Program-made: the position numbers and the translations under genes
In this document: piece by piece, positions 45,614 to 55,898 of the stretch
Numbering within the stretch: position 1 is the first letter of the stretch
Layout: each line of letters begins with the position of its first letter
From: Methylobacterium sp. Leaf108
Lineage (GTDB): Bacteria > Pseudomonadota > Alphaproteobacteria > Rhizobiales > Beijerinckiaceae
Length of the DNA stretch: 64,000 nt
Assembly: GCF_001423265.1 (NCBI RefSeq)
Contig: NZ_LMND01000001.1
Location: 188,128-252,127 of the forward strand
Direction: 5' to 3'
Notes under the pieces: generated by a model
What the model was told of the DNA's origin: nothing
Database searches by the model: none
What the model saw: the letters and a program-made list of their open reading frames with translations, nothing else

Positions 45614-46362
45614 GCGCCGCCCGAAACTTGGCTAGAGCTGCCAGCGGCTTGACCCGGCGTGCCAGCGACTTGCCCAGCACTACTCTTGCGCTGGCTCGCG
45701 ACGATCTGGGCGAGGATCGAGACCGCGATCTCGGCCGGGCTGACCGCCCCGATGTCGAGGCCGATCGGGGCCGCGATCCGTCCGACCTCGGCCGCCGAAA
45801 ACCCGGCCTCCGTCAACCGCTCCACCCGCCGGGCGTGGGTCTTACGCGAGCCCAGCGCCCCGACGTAGAAGCACTGCGCCTTCAGGGCGGCGATCAGGGC
45901 GGGGTCGTCGATCTTCGGGTCGTGGGTGAGGGCGACCAGGGCGCAGTAGCGGTCGAGCGGCGGCACCGACGAGGCGAAGGCCTCGTCCGGCCATTGCGTC
46001 ACCAGGGTGGTGCCGGGAAAGCGGTCGGGCGTCGCGAAGGCGGTGCGCGGGTCGATGACGCTGACGGACAAGTCGAGGGCCGCCGCCATCGGGCAGAGGG
46101 CCTGGCTGATGTGCACCGCCCCGATCACCACCAGGCGGACCGGCGGCACCTGCACGGTGAGGAACACCTGCCGGCCCTCGATGGTGACGAGGCCGCTCTT
46201 GCCCGACAGGAGGTGGCGCGTGAGGAGGTCGGCGAGGGGATCGTCGCCGATCTGCGCCTCGCGCACCACGCGCTGGCCACCGTCGTCGAGGTCGCTGAGC
46301 AGGATCGCGGCCCGGCGGGCGGCCCGCTCGGCGTTGAGGATGGCGAGGGTCTCGAGCTTCAT
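45610..46362 (-). CDS. XdhC/CoxI family protein, Rossmann-domain (C-terminal) type
   Basis: A 250-residue protein holding the NAD-binding XdhC half: RLVVIGAVHISQALCPMAAALDLSVSVIDPRTAFAT, LVALTHDPKIDDPAL, YVGALGSRKTHARRVERL and PIGLDIGAVSPAEIAVSILAQIVA. XdhC proteins bind and sulfurate the molybdenum cofactor before insertion into xanthine-dehydrogenase-like enzymes. The usual N-terminal half is encoded as a separate gene just upstream. The C-terminus carries a short Gly/Ser/Gln repeat. Confidence 0.88.
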   Translation of the reverse strand: MKLETLAILNAERAARRAAILLSDLDDGGQRVVREAQIGDDPLADLLTRHLLSGKSGLVTIEGRQVFLTVQVPPVRLVVIGAVHISQALCPMAAALDLSVSVIDPRTAFATPDRFPGTTLVTQWPDEAFASSVPPLDRYCALVALTHDPKIDDPALIAALKAQCFYVGALGSRKTHARRVERLTEAGFSAAEVGRIAAPIGLDIGAVSPAEIAVSILAQIVASQRKSSAGQVAGTPGQAAGSSSQVSGGA

Positions 46363-46374
46363 GACGCGGCCGGT

Positions 46375-46698
46375 TCAGTCGATCCGTTCGACGAAGACGC
46401 GGATGCGCCCGCCGCAGGAGAGGCCGACCCGCCAGGCGGTCTCGTCGGCCACTCCGAATTCGATCACCCGGGGGTGCCCGTCGGCGATGGCCTCGAGCCC
46501 CTCGGTGATCACCGCGCCCTCGACGCACCCGCCGGAGACCGAGCCGAGGAAGTTGCCGTCCTCGTCCACCACGAGGTGGCTGCCCACCGGGCGCGGGGCC
46601 GAGCCCCAGGTCTCGACCACGGTGGCCAAAGCCACCTGCCGCCCGTCGCGCCGCCAGGATTCGGCCGCCTTGAGGATGTCGGTCTCGGCCGAGAGCAT
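46375..46698 (-). CDS. XdhC/CoxI N-terminal-domain protein
   Basis: A 107-residue product from ATG 46698. It carries the XdhC/CoxI N-terminal signature: VALATVVETWGSAPRPVGSHLVVDEDGNFLGSVSGGCVEGAVI and a C-terminal LSCGGRIRVFVERI with a conserved Cys in each. It corresponds to the first third of a full XdhC, the rest being the adjacent gene, as in two-gene CoxI/CoxF arrangements. Both are likely to act as one complex. A separate promoter must lie in the 186-base gap to the divergent binding-protein gene. Confidence 0.88.
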   Translation of the reverse strand: MLSAETDILKAAESWRRDGRQVALATVVETWGSAPRPVGSHLVVDEDGNFLGSVSGGCVEGAVITEGLEAIADGHPRVIEFGVADETAWRVGLSCGGRIRVFVERID

Positions 46699-46884
46699 GG
46701 ATCGCCTCCGCTGCGGTCCGCACGCCGCCGCCCCGCTCAAGGTAGGCCCTCTTCACGACAGAACAATCTGCAATCGACGATTCCGCCACGCGGCACCGGC
46801 CGGCACACCCCGTCCGGCTGCGCTTTCGCACCGGCGCGCCCGGCGCTATCCTCGCATCGGGACCGGCGGATCGGGCGGGCTTTC

Positions 46885-48045
46885 ATGGGCGGAGTTCTTT
46901 GGGCGGCCCTGGCGTTCGCCGTGCTGACGATGTCCGGGTGGGGGCTCGCGGCAGAGGCGCAGACTGTCGTCAGGATCGGGCTGTCCGCCCCCCTCACCGG
47001 CCCCGATGCCGCCTTCGGGCAGGGCATGCGGCTGGCGGCCGAGCAGGCCGTGGCCGATCTCAACCGTACCGGCGGGCAGACGTTCGCCCTGGTCGTCGCC
47101 GACGACGGCGGCGACCCGCGCCAGGGGCTCGCCGCAGCCAAACGCCTCGCCGCCGACAAGGTCGGATTCGTGGTCGGCCCCCTCACCCCCTCCGTGGCCG
47201 CCCTCGTCGCCCCGGCCTACGAGGCCGCCGGCATCGTCCTGGTCACGCCCGGCGTCTCCTGGGCGCCGCTGACCGCCCGCGGGGCCTGGAACGTCTTTCG
47301 CACCGGCGGCAGCGACGCCGAACAGGGCCGGATCGCCGGCACCCATCTCACGCAGGCCTACGGCGGCCGGCGCATCGGGATCGTCCACGACAAGTCGGCG
47401 TTCGGACGCGGCCTCGCCGACGAGGTCTCGCGGGTCCTGAAGGCCTCCGGGCGGACGGATGCCGCCTTCGAGGGGTTCGACCGCGGCGAGCGCGACCTGT
47501 CGCGGCTGGTGGCGCGCCTCGCCCGGGCGCAGGTGGAGGTGGTCTATCTCGGCGGGCTCGCGGCGGACGCCGCCGTCCTGGTCAAGGCCCTGCGAAACGC
47601 GGGCCTCACCGTGCCCCTCGTCGGCAGCGACGGCCTGATCGACAGGGATTTCGCGCCCGATGCCGAGGGCACGCTGATGACGGCGCTGCCCGAACCGCGC
47701 AAGCTTCCCGATCCCAAACTTCCCGATCCCAAGCAAGCAGACCTCAAGCAAGCAGACCTCAAGGGGGCCACCGCGCGGTCCCCGCGCAGCCCCGAGGCCG
47801 AGGCGATCGCCGGACGGACCTACGCGGCGGTGGAGGTGCTCGCGCGGGCGATGGCGCAGGCGAAGTCGACGGACGGGCGCAGGGTCGCCGCATGGCTCCA
47901 TGCGGGCCGGCCCGTGAAGACCCTGATCGGCGACGTCAGCTACGACGCCCGCGGCGACCTGACCGCCTCGGGCTACGCCCTCCACGCGTGGCGTCGCACC
48001 GGCGACGGCCGAGTCGACTACGTCGGGAATCAGATCACCCCGTGA
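46885..48045 (+). CDS. Branched-chain-amino-acid-type ABC substrate-binding protein
   Basis: A 386-residue periplasmic type I binding protein. A signal peptide (VLWAALAFAVLTMSGWGLAAEAQT) precedes VRIGLSAPLTGPDAAFGQGMRLAAEQAV, the LivJ-like lobe 1, then VADDGGDPRQGLAAA and GPLTPSVAALVAPAYEAAGIVLVTPGVSW. Near residue 275 there are two consecutive tandem duplications of five codons (bases 47704-47763). No permease genes are nearby, so the transporter partner is not known; the ligand could be an amino acid or another small acid. Confidence 0.85.
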   Translation: MGGVLWAALAFAVLTMSGWGLAAEAQTVVRIGLSAPLTGPDAAFGQGMRLAAEQAVADLNRTGGQTFALVVADDGGDPRQGLAAAKRLAADKVGFVVGPLTPSVAALVAPAYEAAGIVLVTPGVSWAPLTARGAWNVFRTGGSDAEQGRIAGTHLTQAYGGRRIGIVHDKSAFGRGLADEVSRVLKASGRTDAAFEGFDRGERDLSRLVARLARAQVEVVYLGGLAADAAVLVKALRNAGLTVPLVGSDGLIDRDFAPDAEGTLMTALPEPRKLPDPKLPDPKQADLKQADLKGATARSPRSPEAEAIAGRTYAAVEVLARAMAQAKSTDGRRVAAWLHAGRPVKTLIGDVSYDARGDLTASGYALHAWRRTGDGRVDYVGNQITP

Positions 48046-48147
48046 TGGCGCGGCGTGCGCCAGACGTTCGGGCCGGCGACAGCTGTCGAGAGAAGCGACT
48101 CGGCAACCCTGTCGCGGAACTGTCCGGGTGAGGCCGGCGCTAAAAGC

Positions 48148-48176
48148 TTGCGTGGATACGGCGCGAACATTATGTG
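48148..48176 (+). promoter_or_regulatory. Candidate promoter upstream of infA
   Basis: TTGCGT (48148-48153) and TATGTG (48171-48176) are 17 bases apart in a less G+C-rich stretch about 125 bases before the infA start. Pattern only. Confidence 0.25.
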
Positions 48177-48299
48177 CAAGACACGCTTGCCGGTGATGCG
48201 CATCCGATTCTTTCGGACCCGCCGCCCCCAGCGTCTCGCCGAACGGGTCGATTGTGGTGTCCCGGCCGCCTCGTTCGGGCGTCCGGCTGGAGATGGTGA

Positions 48300-48572
48300 A
48301 TGGCGAAAGAAGAGTTGATGCAGTTCGACGGTCTCGTGATCGAGATCCTGCCGGATGCGCGCTACCGCGTGCAGCTCGACCAGGGTCACGAGATCGTGGC
48401 CTACACGGCCGGCAAGATGAAGAAGAACCGCATCAAGACCCTGGCCGGGGACCGCGTCACCGTCGAGATGTCGCCCTACGACCTCGAGAAGGGCCGTCTC
48501 GTGTTCCGCCACAAGGACGAGCGTTCCGCCGGTCCGCGTCCGCCGATCCGCGGCCAGTTCCGCCGTCGCTGA
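48300..48572 (+). CDS. infA: Translation initiation factor IF-1, extended paralogue type
   Basis: A 90-residue OB-fold protein. [70 protein letters not shown] is a full IF-1 domain; a basic tail of about 18 residues ([19 protein letters not shown]) makes it longer than the usual 72. Several Hyphomicrobiales carry a second, longer IF-1 of this kind, so another infA probably exists outside the window. GGAG is eight bases before the ATG. From 48573 to 48898 no gene or clear signal was found. Confidence 0.92.
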   Translation: MAKEELMQFDGLVIEILPDARYRVQLDQGHEIVAYTAGKMKKNRIKTLAGDRVTVEMSPYDLEKGRLVFRHKDERSAGPRPPIRGQFRRR

Positions 48573-48898
48573 ACGTCTTCGTCTCCGTCGCCCCTTTCCC
48601 GACCACGACACGACCCCGGACCGGCCTGCCCTCGCGCCGCCCGTCCGGGCCGATCTCCACCGTCCGTTCGGTCACGCGGCGGTGATGTCCCCTGTATCAT
48701 GAGTGCGCGACAGCCGGTGGCTTTTGCCGTCGGCGGGGCTCGATGGCCTGCGCGCGCTTCGAGATAGCGTTTTCCCGACCCCTGGTGCCGGCTCCGGAAC
48801 CTCCCGTCATGCGTGGCACGGTCTGGGCGGTCATTCCCGCCGCGACGGCTCGGGGAGGCTCATCGGACCCCGATGCAGGCCGAGCGAACGATGGCCGA

Positions 48899-49210
48899 TC
48901 AGCGCTTGGCCGTCTCGGCGCGCTTGGGCTTGGCCTTCTCCGGCGCCGTCCCGGCGATCAGCTCCGAAAGCCGGCGCTGGTCGAATCCGGCGGCCCCGTC
49001 CTTGCCGCTCGCCTTGGTCGCCTCGACGCTCGTCCGGTCCCCGCCCCTGGGCGCGATCGAGCCGGTGGTCACCGGGTCGGCCGGGGCGGCGGCGGCGGCA
49101 CGCGCCTCCGCGGCCGGCTCGCGCTGGACCCTGAGCGCCCAGTGCGCGGCGGTGGACAGTGCGGCGATCGCGAGGATCGCCTTGATCCCGCCCGTCAGAA
49201 GGCGTCGCAT
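48899..49210 (-). CDS. Small hypothetical membrane-anchored protein
   Basis: A 103-residue product with one hydrophobic segment near the N-terminus (TGGIKAILAIAALSTAAHWAL) followed by an Ala/Pro/Asp-rich region with PVTTGSIAPR, a motif common in short periplasmic proteins of this group, and a basic end. No family recognised. A weak GGACGAG ribosome site is present. It is in the same direction as, and about 155 bases beyond, the aspC terminator hairpin. Confidence 0.5.
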   Translation of the reverse strand: MRRLLTGGIKAILAIAALSTAAHWALRVQREPAAEARAAAAAPADPVTTGSIAPRGGDRTSVEATKASGKDGAAGFDQRRLSELIAGTAPEKAKPKRAETAKR

Positions 49211-49364
49211 GATGGTCTCGTCCGGATCTGCACGATGGTCGGGGAACGGTTTCCCGTCCGAGCGCCACTCTGCGCAAAGATCCCTAATGGATGCTTGCCC
49301 GACGCAACGTATTCAGTCTCGGAACGATGCAGGGATGAATATTCTGCGTATGGCGGCCGAACGG

Positions 49365-49404
49365 ACAGGGCCGCGCGACCCTTTCTGAAGTCGCGCGGCC
49401 CTGT
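49365..49404 (-). terminator. 15-base perfect hairpin downstream of the aspartate aminotransferase gene
   Basis: ACAGGGCCGCGCGAC (49365-49379) pairs with GTCGCGCGGCCCTGT (49390-49404) over a ten-base loop, 36 bases beyond the aminotransferase stop. No long T run, but the stability and position favour a terminator. Confidence 0.65.
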
Positions 49405-49440
49405 GTCGTCGTTACGCGTTCGGCCCTCGGCCGATGGGGT

Positions 49441-51743
<2,303 letters not shown>

Positions 51744-51767
51744 GGGGCATCCGATGGCGGGAATCCG

Positions 51768-51785
51768 CGCCGGCGATCGCCGGCG
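51768..51785. terminator. 18-base palindrome between the methyltransferase and cysN
   Basis: CGCCGGCGATCGCCGGCG is a perfect palindrome in the 139-base gap, upstream of one minus-strand gene and downstream of cysN. It might end the cysHDN transcript; no T run follows. Confidence 0.35.
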
Positions 51786-51882
51786 TGAAGGTCGCCCGGT
51801 CTAGCCGGTTCCAGGCCGGGCCGCACCCCAGTTGCTCGCCGGCGCGGCGGGCGGACCCGCCTGCGCACCCGCGGCGGGTCGG

Positions 51883-53280
51883 TCAGATGCCGCCGAACAC
51901 CCAACGGAACTTCGACAGGAAGCCGCCACCCGACTTGGCCGCACGCGCCTCGGCCGGCTCGTCCTTCGCCTTGGCCTCCACCTCCGGCTGGACGAGACCG
52001 AGAGCGGCCGTATCGGTCGTCTCGCGGTCGATCAGGATGAAGCCGCCGGTGTCGCGGTTGTCGCGATAGGCGTCGACGGCGACGGGACGGTCGAGGGTGA
52101 GGCTCACGTCGGCGATGTCGTTGGCCACCAGCCGCGCGGCGGGCTCGGGGCTCCCCGTCTCCAGGTCGATGCGCGTCCGGATCTCGGTGACCACGGCGTT
52201 CACCGTCACGGTGCCGATCTTGGCGAGCAGGCTGGCGCCGGGCAGCAACTCCCGCTCGGCCGCCCAGAACAGGCGGGCGTCGAGCCGGTCGGTCACCCGC
52301 ATCGGCGCGTCGGCCGCCGCGATGACCGAACCGCGCGAGGCGTCGATCTCGTCGGACAGGACCAGGGTGACCGACTGGCCCTCGCGGGCCTCCGGCAGGT
52401 CGCCGTCGGCGGTCACGATCCGGGCGATGGTCGAGGTCCGGCTCGAGGGCTCGACGACGATCGCATCGCCGGGGGCGATGCGGCCGCTGGCGACGAGCCC
52501 CGAGAACCCGCGAAAGTCCGAGTTCGGGCGGTTGACCCACTGGACCGGCATGCGGAACGGCGCGGCCTGCTCCTCGACGCGCACCGGCACCTCTTCGAGG
52601 TATTGCAGCAGCGGCGTGCCGCGGTACCAGGGCACCACCGCGCCCGGCAGCACGACATTGTCCCCGTTCTTCGCCGACAACGGAATGGCACGGACCTCGG
52701 CAAAGCCGAGCGGTGCCGCGAAGGCGTCGAACGCCTGCGTAATGGAATCGAACTTGTCCTGGGACCAGCCGACCAGATCCATCTTGTTGACGGCCAGCGC
52801 CACGCGCCTGATGCCGAGCAGCGAGACCAGGAGGGCGTGCCGGCGCGTCTGCCGGGTCAGGCCGGCGCGGGCGTCCACCAGGATCACGGCGACATCCGCC
52901 GTGGAGGCGCCGGTGGCCATGTTGCGGGTGTACTGCTCGTGGCCGGGTGTATCGGCGACGATGAAGGACCGCTTGTCGGTGGAGAAGAACCGATACGCGA
53001 CGTCGATGGTGATGCCCTGCTCGCGCTCGGCCTGGAGGCCGTCGACGAGGAGAGCGAGGTCGATTTCGGCGCCCTGGGTCCCGTGCTTGCGCGAATCGCG
53101 CTGGAGAGCGGTGATCTGGTCGTCGAAGATCTGCTTGGTGTCGTGGAGGAGGCGGCCGATCAGCGTCGACTTGCCGTCGTCGACGGAGCCGCAGGCGATG
53201 AAGCGCAGGACCTCCTTGTGCTGGTGGGCGGCCAGGAAGCTGTCGTAGCCGAAGGCTTCGGGTGCGTGATGGATGGTCAT
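51883..53280 (-). CDS. cysN: Sulfate adenylyltransferase subunit 1 (GTPase)
   Basis: A 465-residue elongation-factor-like GTPase. G1 is FIACGSVDDGKSTLIGRLLHDTK near residue 28, G3 DTPGHEQYTRNM, and G4 NKMDLVGW; G2 is GITIDVAYRFF. GTP hydrolysis drives APS formation by CysD. There is no C-terminal CysC kinase fusion, in line with the separate cysC at 19.4 kb. It begins two bases after cysD. Confidence 0.95.
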   Translation of the reverse strand: MTIHHAPEAFGYDSFLAAHQHKEVLRFIACGSVDDGKSTLIGRLLHDTKQIFDDQITALQRDSRKHGTQGAEIDLALLVDGLQAEREQGITIDVAYRFFSTDKRSFIVADTPGHEQYTRNMATGASTADVAVILVDARAGLTRQTRRHALLVSLLGIRRVALAVNKMDLVGWSQDKFDSITQAFDAFAAPLGFAEVRAIPLSAKNGDNVVLPGAVVPWYRGTPLLQYLEEVPVRVEEQAAPFRMPVQWVNRPNSDFRGFSGLVASGRIAPGDAIVVEPSSRTSTIARIVTADGDLPEAREGQSVTLVLSDEIDASRGSVIAAADAPMRVTDRLDARLFWAAERELLPGASLLAKIGTVTVNAVVTEIRTRIDLETGSPEPAARLVANDIADVSLTLDRPVAVDAYRDNRDTGGFILIDRETTDTAALGLVQPEVEAKAKDEPAEARAAKSGGGFLSKFRWVFGGI

Positions 53281-53282
53281 CT

Positions 53283-54221
53283 CTAGAAATACCCCTCCTG
53301 CTTCTTGCGCTCCATGGCACCCGACCCGTCCTTGTCGATCACCCTGCCCTGGCGCTCGGAGGTACGGGCGGCCAGGGTCTCGCCGATGATTTCGGGAAGG
53401 GTCACGGCCGGGCTCTCCACCGCGCCGGTCAGCGGGTAGCAGCCGAGCGTGCGGAAGCGGACCTTGCGCATCTGCGGCGTCTCGCCGGGCGCCAGCGGCA
53501 GCCGCTCGTCGTCGACCATGATGAGCTGGCCGTCGCGCTCCACCACGGGGCGCTCGGCCGCGAAATAGAGCGGTACGATTGGGATGCCTTCCTGCTCGAT
53601 GTAGAGCCAGACGTCGAGCTCGGTCCAATTGGAGAGCGGAAAGACGCGCAGGGATTCGCCGCGCTTCTTCTTCATGTTGTAGATGTGCCAGGGCTCGGCG
53701 CGCTGGCGCTTGGGGTCCCAGCGGTGCTGGGCGGTGCGCAGGGAGACGATGCGCTCCTTGGCGCGCGACGCCTCCTCGTCACGGCGGGCGCCCCCGAAGG
53801 CCGCGTCGAACTTGTGCGTGTCGAGGGCCTGACGCAGCCCTTGCGTCTTCATCACGTCGGTGTGGACTTCCGAGCCGTGGCTGATCGGGCCGACGCCGCG
53901 GTCGAGCCCGTCCTGGTTGGTGTGGACGATTAGGTCGAGCCCGAGTTCCTTCGCGCGGGCGTCGCGGAACGCGATCATCTCCTTGAACTTCCAGGTGGTG
54001 TCGATGTGCATCAGCGGGAACGGCAGGCGTCCCGGCGCGAAGGCCTTGAGCGCCAGATGCAGCAGTACCGAGGAATCCTTGCCGATGGAGTAGAGCATGA
54101 CCGGGTTCTCGGTCTCGGCGACCGTCTCCCGCATGATGTGGATGCTCTCGGCCTCGAGGCGCTGCAGGTGGGTCAGTCGCCCTGACCGCGTCGCGGCCAG
54201 GGTCGGGGAAGCGGCACTCAT
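53283..54221 (-). CDS. cysD: Sulfate adenylyltransferase subunit 2
   Basis: A 312-residue PP-loop enzyme. The loop is [21 protein letters not shown] near residue 45; [37 protein letters not shown] and [28 protein letters not shown] follow. It transfers adenylyl to sulfate to make APS. Its ATG at 54221 overlaps the cysH stop (ATGA). Confidence 0.96.
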   Translation of the reverse strand: MSAASPTLAATRSGRLTHLQRLEAESIHIMRETVAETENPVMLYSIGKDSSVLLHLALKAFAPGRLPFPLMHIDTTWKFKEMIAFRDARAKELGLDLIVHTNQDGLDRGVGPISHGSEVHTDVMKTQGLRQALDTHKFDAAFGGARRDEEASRAKERIVSLRTAQHRWDPKRQRAEPWHIYNMKKKRGESLRVFPLSNWTELDVWLYIEQEGIPIVPLYFAAERPVVERDGQLIMVDDERLPLAPGETPQMRKVRFRTLGCYPLTGAVESPAVTLPEIIGETLAARTSERQGRVIDKDGSGAMERKKQEGYF

Positions 54222-55048
54222 CGGGCCATCTCCGGGCTCGTGTTGCGGGTGGTCGTCTCGAAGACACGGGGCTCGGAGCCCGGTGCGGCGGACGGGTGGA
54301 GATGCAGGCCGCATTCCTTTTTCGATTCCTGCTCCCACCACCAGCGCCCGGCCCGCTCGCTCTCGCCGATCCGGACGGCGCGGGTGCAGGGCGCACAGCC
54401 GATCGAAGGAAAGCCCCGGTCGTGCAACACGTTGTAGGGCACGACATTGTCCAGCACGAAGCGGTCGACGTCCGCCCGGCTCCAGTCCGCGAGCGGATTG
54501 ATCTTGATGAGCCCGTGCGCCGCGTCGGCCTCCGCCAGGGGCGTCTCGGCCCGGTTGGCGGATTGCCCGGCACGCAGGCCGGTCAGCCAGCCGGCGGCAC
54601 CGGCGAGCGCCCGCCCGAGGGGCTCGACCTTGCGCAGGCCGCAGCAGGCCTGGCGCGCGGCCACCGACTGGCGAAACCCGTTGATGCCCTCGCTCGCGAC
54701 GAAGGCCTCCTCGGCCACGCGCTCGGGCGCATAGGCCATGATGCGGATGCCGTAGGCCGCTTCCGTCTCCGCCCAGACGTCGTAGGTCTCCGGGAACAGA
54801 CGGCCGGTGTCGAGGGTGACGATCTCGATCCGCCCCGGCTCCGACTGGCTCCGGCCGAGGCTCTTGGCGTCGAGGCTCTTGGCCATGGCGAGGGCGTGGG
54901 TGAGCGCCTGATCCTCGATCCCGAGGCTCGTGGTGAACACGAGGCGGCCGGGGACGGTCGCCCCGACGAGGCGGATGCGGCCGGGGAGATCGAGGGGGGC
55001 CATCGCCGCCGCGAGGTCGCGGGCCGCCCGGTCGAGGGGAATGCTCAT
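54218..55048 (-). CDS. cysH: Assimilatory phosphoadenosine/adenosine phosphosulfate reductase, APS type
   Basis: About 276 residues from ATG 55048. [16 protein letters not shown] is the PP-loop, and [12 protein letters not shown] and the catalytic KKECGLH motif are present. Two cysteine pairs, C135-C136 (RQACCGLRK) and C218-X2-C221 (IGCAPCTR), are the [4Fe-4S] ligands that mark APS reductases and are missing from E. coli-type PAPS reductase. So sulfate assimilation here most likely reduces APS directly to sulfite. First gene of the cysHDN operon. Confidence 0.93.
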   Translation of the reverse strand: MSIPLDRAARDLAAAMAPLDLPGRIRLVGATVPGRLVFTTSLGIEDQALTHALAMAKSLDAKSLGRSQSEPGRIEIVTLDTGRLFPETYDVWAETEAAYGIRIMAYAPERVAEEAFVASEGINGFRQSVAARQACCGLRKVEPLGRALAGAAGWLTGLRAGQSANRAETPLAEADAAHGLIKINPLADWSRADVDRFVLDNVVPYNVLHDRGFPSIGCAPCTRAVRIGESERAGRWWWEQESKKECGLHLHPSAAPGSEPRVFETTTRNTSPEMAR

Positions 55049-55087
55049 GAGGGTGATCGAAGAAGCCTGTTGTCGTGAGCCTGAGAT

Positions 55088-55111
55088 GTTCGCTATAACG
55101 AACGGTGTCAA
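55088..55111 (-). promoter_or_regulatory. Candidate cysHDN operator/promoter
   Basis: GTTCG-N6-CGAAC is a perfect inverted repeat (55088-55103) 40 bases upstream of the cysH start; on the minus strand TTGACA (55111-55106) directly precedes it as a possible -35 box. A regulator bound here could block cysHDN. No clear -10 box was identified at the ideal distance. Confidence 0.4.
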
Positions 55112-55281
55112 GGCATGGCGGCCATGGCGCGGGGGTATTCCGGCCCCTTGCCAGGTCCCGACGCCAACGATGCGGAGGCGGATCGGTTGCCTCCGACTGG
55201 AAGATCCTTCTCAATACCCCCGATCGCGCGGTGCTCTCGCACACCCGGCCCGCGCGGACGGCCCGACATCAAGAGGCCCGT

Positions 55282-55788
55282 GTGGATTCGATAGACCTCA
55301 AGATCCTCGGCCTGCTGCAGACCGATGCGACCCTCTCCATCGCCACGATCGGCGAACGGGTCGGCCTGTCGCAGACCCCGTGCTGGAAGCGCATCCAGCG
55401 CCTGGAGTCCGACGGCGTCATCGACCGGCGGGTGGCGGTGCTCGATCCGGTCAAGCTCGGCCTCGGCCTCACCGTCTTCGTCTCCATCGAGACGGCGGAC
55501 CATTCCCGCGAGTGGCTGGAGCGGTTCGCCGCCACCGTCTCGGCGATGCCCGAGGTGCTCGAGTTCTACCGCATGGCCGGCGATGTGGACTACATGCTGC
55601 GCGTCGTCGTAGCCGATATGCGCGCCTACGATACCTTCTATAAGCAACTCATCGCGACGCTGCCGCTCAAGAACGTCACCTCCCGTTTCGCGATGGAGAA
55701 AGTCAAATCGACCACGGCGCTGCCGCTGCCCTCCCTGCCGGCGCAGGGGCGGCTCATCCCCATGGCGGCGGCGACGCTGGAAGAATAA
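55282..55788 (+). CDS. Lrp/AsnC family transcriptional regulator
   Basis: A 168-residue protein from the GTG at 55282, chosen because AAGAGG lies just upstream and the normal Lrp length results. The HTH is SIDLKILGLLQTDATLSIATIGERVGLSQTPCWKRIQRLESDGVIDRRVAVLDP; the RAM effector domain follows (LTVFVSIETADHSREWLERF, VLEFYRMAGDVDYMLRVVV). It is divergent from cysHDN and just upstream of cysJI, so it probably senses a sulfur amino acid or related effector and controls both. A 13-base palindrome overlaps its stop codon. Confidence 0.9.
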   Translation: MDSIDLKILGLLQTDATLSIATIGERVGLSQTPCWKRIQRLESDGVIDRRVAVLDPVKLGLGLTVFVSIETADHSREWLERFAATVSAMPEVLEFYRMAGDVDYMLRVVVADMRAYDTFYKQLIATLPLKNVTSRFAMEKVKSTTALPLPSLPAQGRLIPMAAATLEE

Positions 55789-55794
55789 AATTCT
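55782..55794. promoter_or_regulatory. AT-rich palindrome ahead of the cysJI genes
   Basis: AGAAT-AAA-ATTCT overlaps the stop codon of the Lrp-like gene and is followed by ATTTTG, an AT-rich patch rare in this window and similar to Lrp-type binding sites. It is 105 bases upstream of cysJ. A looser CGTT-N6-AACG pair lies at 55837-55850. Confidence 0.4.
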
Positions 55795-55898
55795 ATTTTG
55801 CACTGCAAACGTAGGCAGGTCCTTCTATCGAAGCGTCGTTCTGTAAAACGGACGTTCCGCCGACGGCCCGGCCCTCAGGACGACGCGACCAGGACGAT

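Noticed and set aside
48476..48898. Short open frames on both strands between infA and the small membrane gene
   Set aside because: No ribosome site, no recognisable composition or motif; treated as intergenic.
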